NCBI GenBank assembly: GCA_033439255.1
Contig: CM065892.1
Span: forward strand, 434,001-498,000
Reading direction: 5' to 3'
Length of the DNA: 64,000 nt
DNA from: Hericium rajendrae
Lineage: Eukaryota; Basidiomycota; Agaricomycetes; Russulales; Hericiaceae
The position numbers and the translations under genes are program-made. Shown here piece after piece: positions 56,801 through 64,000 of this stretch (within the stretch, counting starts at the first letter, position 1; each line of letters starts with the position of its first letter). The notes beneath the pieces were generated by a model. It did no database searches and was not told the DNA's origin. It saw only the letters and a list, made by a program, of their open reading frames with translations.

Positions 56801-57374
56801 TAAGCAGGCTGATACTTGGCTTCTTACGATTGTAGACTTCGTTCCAAATCTACTTGAGAAGAACATCAATGCCATCAACATTCTCTGCCGTGATAACTTC
56901 GTCATCATGCGCAGCAAGACAGCAGAAGGCTGTCGCTTCTATATCGGTGAAGTACTCGACTTGTACAAGCAGGGTGCGTGTCATCGACACGGGTCAGTTG
57001 ATACCGTCAACACATCAGCTGGTCTATCCTACTTAGCGCTCCGTGTGTACCTTCCTTTGACTCATGTAAGTCTTATGCCACTTCGTTATTGTCAACTGGC
57101 ATGCTCACAGTGAGCGCAGAGTCGCGGAGAGATTCGAAGCAGTGATTTGCGCCCCAAGAACAACTCCAAGCCATCACCGACACCCGCGTTTTCTTGTATG
57201 GATGACCAATATGTCCTCTTCACGCATGCGAGGGCATCAGACCTTCTTTACAACTTAGGAGCAAAGGTGTTCCAAAGCAGCATACAACGCAACTTCGTGC
57301 AACTGACAGAGACTGCGGCATCGAGATGGGGACTTCTTGCTCAATCGAGTGTTCATGCGATCTTGGAAGAGTAA
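53817..57374 (+). CDS. transposase part, outer copy (RNase-H-like, P/hAT-like motifs)
   Basis: Follows the TGA at 53814-53816 in the same frame. It begins with a second cysteine motif (VCDACGKVARDP) and continues in spliced exons: 54047-54503, 54557-54860, 54913-55489, 55547 to about 56771, then three more to TAA at 57372-57374. Candidate catalytic residues: Asp in AVAGDCTKVR (54678), Asp in FAADGAASELAA (55057), DPSHAMKTGRN (55203), and Glu in GTEYVEHFFGLAR (55819). A DxxHxxxKxxRN block followed by an ExFFG block recalls P-element/THAP9 and hAT enzymes. Between 54018 and 54047 no GT-AG pair restores the frame. One extra G at the donor would do so. If the part is separate, the first ATG is 53856. 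Confidence 0.72.
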
Positions 57375-57576
57375 ACGAAATTTTATACAGAGACGTGATG
57401 AATCCATTCATGTATCGGTTTAGTCTGTATGTATTGAGTTACTTAGTATTTGGCAGTGGGCGGGAACAGCTGCGACGGAGCACGGAAAAAATGAGAAAAA
57501 AATATATTCCTTCCCGAAACTAGGGGATTTCACCCCGAAACGTTGGGGATTTTAGGGGAGATTCGGGCCCCTCCGA

Positions 57577-57609
57577 CCGGGAACCATACATAGGAGCTTC
57601 AGGGGGCCT
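57577..57609 (-). repeat. 3' terminal inverted repeat of element 1
   Basis: 33 bp, reverse complement of the C-variant AGGCCCCCTGAAGCTCCT... It matches 44734-44766 perfectly and the 5' repeat with one mismatch. Confidence 0.9.
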
Positions 57610-57617
57610 GGCCAGGG
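57610..57617. repeat. target-site duplication 1, right copy (GGCCAGGG)
   Basis: Directly follows the terminal repeat ending ...GGGGGCCT at 57609. It is identical to 44692-44699. Confidence 0.9.
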
Positions 57618-58297
57618 CACGGTTCCGAAAGAGTGGGCATGCATACCATTGAGCTGGGCCCGCATTCTCAAGCTGATGGGTATCCGATTGTTGCCCAGGG
57701 AAAGTCCTATCAGATAAAACCCTGTTTTGCAAGCATCGTTTCCGAGTTGTGTACATAACTCGAACGGCGGTGTACACGGGTCGGGGGGAATAAAGCAGCT
57801 ATCTAGATAAGATTAGGGAGCAGCCGAAGCGCTTAGATGCGTAAGTAATCCAGCCAGGCGCAAGGGGTCTCTGAGTCGCCGTACCTCCCACCGACAACGG
57901 TCTGTCACCTTCTGCGACTCGTCCAGCAAGAGGAGCATCACTGACAAACAACCTCGGAGTGTAGTCGCTGGGCCACGCGAGTCGCTGCGAACAACGGAGT
58001 GCTAGCAACCACGAGTGCATTGGCATAGTTGAATCGCGAGCTGTTCCACTGCACTGGGTCGACCCGTGTCATTGACCGGCTACCGCTCTCTATCACGCCT
58101 CTACTCCTCTGCGACTTTTCTGCAGCCAGGCCCTCGCGACGTGGGAAGTCAAGTAAGTCCCACCTGCCTCTCTTCCCCGCGTCCAGCACATATAACACTC
58201 ACGTCTTTCTCTTGGCCCCCTCCTTCGTCTCTGCTCCGTCAGCAGACAACATCAACGGCCCATATCGCGCACTGTAAAGCCTGCACGACGGACCGCC
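57618..58297. promoter_or_regulatory. velB upstream region, right remnant of the divergent intergenic region
   Basis: 680 bp between the transposon nest and the velB start. It should contain the velB promoter and 5' UTR. No separate gene is supported. Confidence 0.5.
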
Positions 58298-60319
58298 ATG
58301 ATCCAGAAGACAAACGCTCGTCGTGGGAGCACCGCAGTCGCGCCGTACCGACAATCGACGAGCGTCGACAGCGACGGTCCCGAGACTTGGGGAACATGGC
58401 TAAATGGCAGGTACGTGGCAATTGTGATGTGCTGCAGCGCTTTCCGATCACAGTTCGCCCAGATTCTATACTCTGGATGTTATACAGCAACCCATTCGTG
58501 CCCGGATGTGCGGCTTTGGAGACAAGGCATGCTCGTTGCCCCCTAATGCTACCGCACCGTTCTTAACATCCCCGCGTTCAATTCTTAGGACCGAAGACCA
58601 CTGGCCCCAGCAGCAGTAGTGAAGATGGTAGTGAAAAGAAACGACGACAGTATAATTGACGAAGAGTCAGTCCCTAATCTCCCACCTTTTCGCAGGACCT
58701 CACACGGTTCCGTAGTGACCTCGACTGCTCGTTCTTCCTCGTAACCGCAGACCTATGGTCCTCGGATGGCAAACGCGAAATGAATCTCGTTCTCCACCCT
58801 ACCTCGTCCGATCGATATATCACAACCAACGCTCCAAAACGGCGAAGAGGGAACGCGACAGCCCCCCAGCCTCTCACGCCTGCGGATCAGCATAGTCCTC
58901 CAGACCCGGGAACTTCACCCAGCAGCTCGAGGCTTGCTATGCGACAACCTGGCCACGACGTTCAACACCAGGTAAATCTTTTCTTGAACTAGGCCTGCCG
59001 AGAGCTCACGTAGAATCTAGTCCACTGGACTCACCCCAATAAGTCCGATGGGTCCTGGATACGGCACTCAACAAGGCTATCCATTCCCCCAGCACGGTCC
59101 CAATTTAGGACCAGATCCCATACCGTTTCAGCCTGTGCAACCGTACAATGCCATGTCGGACCCCTCCGCATGGTCATACAGCATTCCGGCTACATCCCCC
59201 AACTCTTATTCCGCGGTTCCCTCCATCAGCCGCACCTTCTCAACAGGCATGGCCGCCGGTTTGGGCTCACGTTCTGGTCCTGCTGTGACCGCGACAGACC
59301 CATGGCAGCAGGCTGACCCCTCTGCTGCGGAAGCAGACGCTGGCCCATACAGGTCCTGGACATCCGATCCTCAGTACGGGACGCTAGAACCCCTTCAGCC
59401 CGCGCCCGTACCCGTTGCATCCGGCAGCTCGACAACGCTCGACCAACCGCTGCGCTCGATGCCCGCGCCGTACCCCAGCGACAGCACCTGGCCGCCGCCC
59501 GCACCCGCGCCCGACGCCTACGCCGCGTCGCCCACCACGGCCGTGGGCCCGCACAACCCGCCGTACGACCAGAGCATGTACGCGTCCGCGTCGTACGGGC
59601 AGCGCCCGCCGCCGCCGACGGCGTACTCGCAGACGCACGCGCCGAGCGCGCCGAACCCCGCGTCGACGATCCCGCCGCTCCCGCGGCACACGTACACGCG
59701 CACGCTCGTCGGCCCGCTGTCCGCGAACGCGTGCCGCCTGCTCGACGAGCACCGCAAGCCGGGCGTGTTCTTCCTCTTCCAGGACCTGTCTATCCGCACG
59801 GAGGGTGCGCCCTGCTGTCCCTTCCGTCGCTGCTCATACACTGACACATGTCGGCAGGGACGTTCCGCCTGCGCCTGCGGCTCATGAACATCGGCGCGTA
59901 AGCACGCCCGTCCTCCCGCGCGCCCTCGCGAGTGCTGACGCCGCATTTCCTTCCAGCCCCCCCGCGCCCGAGTCGGGCGCGATGAGTGTGCACACGGACG
60001 TGTCGCCCGTGCTCGCGCAGACATTCACGGAGCCGTTCGACGTGTACTCCGCGAAACGCTTCCCCGGCGTCCCCGGTGAGTACCATTACTGCGGCCCGAT
60101 CGCGCGCTCGGCGGCGCTGATGCGGCGGCGTGCAGACACCACTGCTCTCTCGATCGCATTTGGGAACCAGGGCCAGAAGCTCCCTTTGGTATGTGCGCTC
60201 TGCCTGCGCGCCCTGTGCCTGCTAACGCGGATATGCAGCGGAACCGACATGCGACCAGCAAGCAGGGCACGCGGCGGCGGCGGGACGACTCAGACTCGGA
60301 CGACTCAGACGGGGCTTAG
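58298..60319 (+). CDS. velB: velvet-domain regulator, VelB-like
   Basis: Nuclear regulator of development and secondary metabolism that pairs with VeA and other velvet proteins. Nine exons: 58298-58410, 58454-58526, 58589-58665, 58716-58971, 59021-59804, 59858-59897, 59957-60075, 60136-60188, 60239-60319; 1,596 nt, 531 residues. The velvet domain begins FYTLDVIQQPIRARMCGFGD, then KDRRPLAPAAVVKMVVKRND and DCSFFLVTADLWSSDG. A Pro/Ser/Tyr-rich insert of more than 250 residues interrupts it, as in VelB. It resumes at TLVGPLSANACRLLDEHRKP, GVFFLFQDLSIRTEGTFRLR, FDVYSAKRFPGVP and TTALSIAFGNQGQKLPLR. The end is acidic and basic mixed (RRRRDDSDSDDSDG). Intron 2 has a GC donor (AAG/GCATGC). The promoter is next to the transposon nest. 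Confidence 0.9.
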
Positions 60320-60439
60320 ATGTATTGTACCTTGCAAACGGATGGATATGTGTGGATGACGTGGACGGGCGCGTTATTAGTGTTCGTTCTTCCCGAGCCG
60401 CTGTATCCAAGTAATAATTGTATATGCTATCTGACATTG

Positions 60440-63400
60440 CTATCCCAACCCCTCGCCGCTCGCGAGCGCGCTCTGCATCCTCGATCGCTCCCCACGCGAC
60501 ATCTCTATGCGCCGGAACTCCTCGATCGCTTCGACCGCCTGCGGACACTCCTCGCAGATGCGCACGAACAGCGCCTCCGCGCGCTCCCACTCGTCGTCGT
60601 CCGCGTCGTCCGGCAGCGGCGGGTCGTCCTCGCGCAGCACGGGCCGCACGAGCCGCCCCGAGCGCAGGTGCACGAGTACGGCGGACAGCACGCGCAGCGT
60701 CGACCCGAACGGGCGCCACGCCATCCAGCGCGGCGCGATCTGGCCCAGGATGTGCAGCGGGCGCGCGCGGTCGTCCGGCCGGCTCGCGTCCGCGTCAAAG
60801 TCGAGCCACGCGTCGTCGGTGTCCGGTTCTGGGGGATCGTGCACAGCCGGCGTGCGGCGCTTCCCGCGGTAGACGGGGTAGATGAGCATGTCGGGCTCCG
60901 CGTCCTCCGCGGGCACGTCGAAGACGAGCGGCGACGGCGCGTGCGCAGGGCGCTCGGTCTCGAGCTCCTGCTCGAGCACCTGCGACGGGATGATGACCTT
61001 CTCGACGACCTCGAACGCGCGCACGGGCTCGCCCGCGCGCACGAGCGCGACGACGAGCTGGTTCCAGTTGTAGATGTCGAACGCGAAGCCCTGCGCGCGC
61101 AGCGCGCCCCACAGCCGCGCGACGTCGCCGTGGCACCCGCCCACGGAGAGCGCGTCCATGTACATCGAGAGCGGGTGCCACAGCATCTGGTCGCGCTGCC
61201 GCATGTGCTCCGGCGAGAGGCCGCCGCCGGGCCCGAGGAAGAGCTCGACGTCCGGCGCGCGGAACACGAGCTCGACGATGCGCGCCCACACCTCGCGCGC
61301 GGGCTCGAGCTCGCCCAAGTGGCAGTACATCTCGAGCAGCGCCGACCACGCGCGCAGCGTCATCTCGCCACCGTTCTCTTGCATCTCCTCCACGAGCCGC
61401 TCGACGGCCTCCGGCGGCTGCGTGCCCACGAATCTCGCGAGCAGCGGTCCGTAGAGGTGGTCCAGCCCGTGGATCGCGATGCGCTTCCGCGCGAGCCACT
61501 TGCGCCGCGTGGGCTCCGTCTCCATGAGCGACTTGATGAAGTCTTGCGCAGCGAGCACGCTTTGCTCGTCCCGCTCGCAGCAGTACGAGCGGATGATGGC
61601 GCCGAAGGTGACGGATGTCGGCTGGATGCCGCGCGCGATCATCTCATCGTACACTTGCTTCGCGTTCGTGCGCAGGCCGGCGCGCAGATAGCCGGTCATG
61701 ATGAGCGTCAGCGCGTGGACGGTGACGAAGAGGTTGCATTCGAGGGCGCGCTCGGCGCTCTGCATGCGCATGAGGATCCGGTTTGCGATGTCCATCGCGC
61801 CCGCCTCGCAGGCGGACTGGATAAGCAGGCAGTACGTGCGCGGCGATGGCGTGACGCCCTCGCGCTCGACCCGGCTGAAGAGCTCGTTGACCACGGGGAA
61901 TGGCGCGCCGAGGCGCACGTAGGCTTTGAGCAGGATGTTATACACGTCGATGTGAGGCCGTAATTGCCGCTCGTTCGAGGTCTCCATGTAGTCATATATG
62001 CGGACGACGCCCCGCCAGGAGCCTGCACGCGCATGTGCATGCATTAATGCAGACATCATCCACCGATTGGGTTTGACGCCTTCTTCGATGGCGCGCTTGT
62101 ACACCGCTTCTGCAGACACCGCGTCCTTGCGGTCGCCGAAGTACGAGATCAGAGACGTATACACCACGATACCTGGCTCAAAACCTGCGGCGCGCATCGC
62201 CTCGAGCACTAATAATGCTTGATCGAAGTGCCCATGGTCCGCGTAGCCCTGGAAAATGATGTGGTATGCGTACTCGTCGGGCTCGAAGGAGGCCTCCTTC
62301 ATTTTTGTGAACCATTCGTATACGCCGTCCCAGTCGCCCGCTCGAGCATGGGCCAGGATGACCTCGGAATAGTGGTATATGCTGACTTTGTAACCGGACA
62401 GCGAGGGTCCGTCCTCTGGGAAGTACTTGTCGAAGATGCCGATAACGCTGGCGACGTCAGCGTGCACGGCATAAGCGTGCATGAGCGTGGCAACCTGATC
62501 TCGCCCTGACAGCCCCCGAGCCTCCGCGTCGTCGAACACTGCCTGGCTACGCGCGACGTCAGACTGCTGGGCGAGCAGCTGCAGACGGGTCGAGATGACG
62601 GCGCGTTGTATATTGTGATCAGGTGTGGTATTCCATTCGGCATGCTGAAGACCAGCGGTGGCAAGGACGTCTGCGCGCCACCGCGTGAGGGCGCGCATGA
62701 TCGCGACCCTGACGATCTTGTTGACCCCGAGATTTTGCGCGTCCATGTTCTCCATGACGGTATAGGCGTCTTCCGGGGCCTCTCTTGCTAAAAGCCACGT
62801 CATGAAGATATGTCCCACCCGGGTCCGATACTCAGATGATCTGTTCTTGTACGCATCCAGTAGCCGCGCGGCGGGTGCGGTGTTGCTGTCCAGAATCGCG
62901 AAGACCGTATCGACGACCACCTGCAAGCTGGGCCCCGATTCGACAGTCCGCACGATCTCCTTCCCCACGCCCAACCACTCCTCGACTAGCCAATCCAGCA
63001 CTGCGTCCCTGCCATGCGTGCGGTTTACCGCAAGAACGACCCCGCGCACCGCCCGCGCCATGACCGCCGGCATATTCTTCCACGGATACCGCTCCCTTTT
63101 CAGCCGCCGCATCCCCGCCGTCGCCTCCTTCAGATCGCCCGCAATCGCCGCCGCGCGCACCCGCAGACACCCCCGCTGAAACCCGCAGTTGTCCGCGCGG
63201 TCCAGCAGCGTGCGCAGCCGCCGCGCCCACGCACGCAGCGCGTCCGCGTCGTCGAGCGTGTCCTCCACCGCCGTCTCGATGCGGTCGATGAAGTCGAGGT
63301 ACCAGAGGGCCCTAAAGAAGCCCCGATCGGGCAGCGCGTTCGCGTCCTGCAGTACGCGGAAGGCGCTCCACGCGTCCTCCGCGCAGATCTGTTGCTCGTC

Positions 63401-63896
63401 TGGATACTCTGCGTCGCGATCGCGCATGAATGACGCGATCACCGCCTGGGGATCCGCTGGCGGCGCCTGGGGCACGACAGCGTGCGAACTGGCTGTGCTG
63501 AAAGTACGTGGGTTTCCTGGAGCTGTCCTAGGGACTGCGAGCGTTGGGCGCGTGGGCGCGTGCAGCGTGTGGAGCGCCTTGTGGTGCGGCACAGGATAGG
63601 AGACGAAGAGTCGACTCCGACCTGGATTCATAGTACACGATGAGAATGCAGTCACGGATAACGGCACGGGACGTACAGTTGCTGCTGAGGAGCCATTCCG
63701 CACACTCGAGCCAATCGCTATCAGGGAGCGCCTTTTCTTTTCCTTTGCACCGGCGGGCGCGCGACGCAGCATCATGATAATGCATTAGGTGGTATGCTGA
63801 GGCGAGGACTGCGTGAGAAGAAACCGAGCGGGCTGCAAGGGCGGGGTTTGCGATGATTGCGTTGAGTGAGGTCAGGAAGGGTTTGACCATCACCAT
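60440..63896 (-). CDS. mitochondrial pentatricopeptide repeat (PPR) protein
   Basis: Two exons on the complement: 63896-63677 and 63621-60440; 3,402 nt, 1,133 residues. Exon 1 supplies a basic, Ala/Ser-rich N terminus with the look of a mitochondrial presequence (MVMVKPFLTSLNAIIANPAL, then AARSVSSHAVLASAYH). The second exon carries helical repeats of about 35 residues. The clearest are at about residues 480-680: EPDEYAYHIIFQGYADHGHF, EPGIVVYTSLISYFGDRKDA, KPNRWMMSALMHAHARAGSW, RPHIDVYNILLKAYVRLGAP and TPSPRTYCLLIQSACEAGAM. PPR proteins bind organellar RNA and act in its processing or translation. The specific target is unknown. The C-terminal quarter is less repetitive and Arg/Asp-rich. It converges on velB with 120 bp between stops. 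Confidence 0.88.
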
Positions 63897-64000
63897 TTAC
63901 TGAACAGCCCGTCCAGCACGATTCCAGAGAGCCGAGAGACTAAAAAATGGAGCATGCCCTGTCTTGAGTTGGCTTCCCGTTACAAACACACGAAACGGAT
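63897..64000. promoter_or_regulatory. upstream end of PPR gene at window edge
   Basis: 104 bp upstream of the PPR start. No other feature is visible before the window ends. Confidence 0.3.

Larger units (their letters stand above)
44700..57609 (+). mobile_element. outer DNA transposon (element 1), interrupted by an inverted second copy
   Basis: Element 1 consists of 44700-44733 plus 51193-57609 (34 + 6,417 = 6,451 bp). Its ends are inverted repeats of 33 bp beginning AGGCCCCCTGAAGCTC, with one T/C difference between the 5' end (44700-44732) and the 3' end (57577-57609). It is flanked by the 8-bp duplication GGCCAGGG. Beyond the repeats both ends carry sub-terminal copies of a motif like CCCCTAnTTTCGGGA. 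The element encodes the protease/zinc-finger part at 51442-53816 and the transposase part at 53817-57374. Eight-bp duplications are made by P-element, hAT and some other superfamilies. No known name can be assigned from sequence alone. Confidence 0.88.
51185..57610 (+). repeat. right arm of the 12.9 kb palindrome
   Basis: 6,426 bp, reverse complement of 44733-51158 with one base difference found (57359). Together with the spacer the palindrome measures 12,878 bp. Confidence 0.92.

Noticed and set aside
44700-57609. Retrotransposon, Helitron or KDZ/Plavaka element
   Set aside because: There are inverted rather than direct terminal repeats, 8-bp duplications, no reverse transcriptase or helicase motifs, and the transposase motifs differ from those I know for KDZ and Plavaka.
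44733-57610. Palindrome as a pure assembly or fold-back artefact
   Set aside because: Two different 8-bp target duplications, equal element lengths after accounting for them, a separated 34-bp tip and one base difference all fit two real insertions. Long reads should still be inspected.
60320-61963. 547-codon plus-strand open frame
   Set aside because: It overlaps the PPR gene on the other strand and has the His/Arg/Leu/Val-rich composition of an antisense shadow.

Overview
This 64 kb window is nuclear DNA from a filamentous basidiomycete, probably an agaricomycete. Genes are close together on both strands, most are broken by many 45-60 nt GT-AG introns, and the identifiable products (velvet regulator, NOP14, a Mec1/Rad3-type kinase with an HCEN catalytic loop, fungal TRP-like channel, Osh protein, COX7- and COA3-like proteins) are typical of fungi. 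There are no operons. Assignments come from conserved motifs read by eye. For several genes I joined the exons by hand, and the frame and length closed exactly.

Layout. 1-118 is the probable tail of a gene running off the left edge. 687-2199 (-) is a ketopantoate reductase family enzyme with nine exons. 4378-5881 (-) is a GATA-type transcription factor and 6860-8060 (-) an ING-family PHD-finger protein. A gene-poor 4.75 kb stretch follows. Then come a TRP-like channel (12813-16199 +), a CNH-domain protein (16347-18948 -), a small cysteine-motif protein (19253-20221 -), NOP14 (20558-23579 +), the ATR/Mec1/Rad3 kinase (23938-32532 +), the YEATS protein Yaf9 (32650-33580 -), a tiny COX7-like gene (33736-34145 +), a COA3-like gene (34546-35138 +), an ankyrin/PH/ORD oxysterol-binding protein (35339-39364 +), an RNase III (39599-40825 -), PAPS reductase (41557-42406 -), an ArfGAP (42896-44395 -), the velvet factor VelB (58298-60319 +) and a mitochondrial PPR protein (60440-63896 -).

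The outstanding object lies between the ArfGAP gene and velB: a near-perfect 12.9 kb palindrome (arms 44733-51158 and 51185-57610, 26 bp spacer). It resolves into two copies of one 6,451 bp DNA transposon. One copy is inserted in inverted orientation into the 5' terminal repeat of the other. The outer copy is flanked by an 8-bp duplication GGCCAGGG and the inner one by an 8-bp duplication TTCCCGGC. The arms differ at one position that I could find. Each copy encodes, on one strand and in consecutive exons, a Ulp1-like cysteine protease with a complete His/Asp/Gln/Cys set, a C2HC zinc finger, a second CxxC motif, and an RNase-H-like transposase that resembles P-element/hAT enzymes in motif layout and in its 8-bp target duplication. 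Both copies share an in-frame TGA and a splice-frame break, so they may be moved in trans by an intact relative.

How the genes relate: COX7-like and COA3-like both serve cytochrome c oxidase and are adjacent; YAF9, ING and the GATA factor act in chromatin and transcription; the ATR kinase is the DNA-damage checkpoint kinase. The transposon nest sits in what was a roughly 1 kb divergent promoter region shared by the ArfGAP gene and velB.
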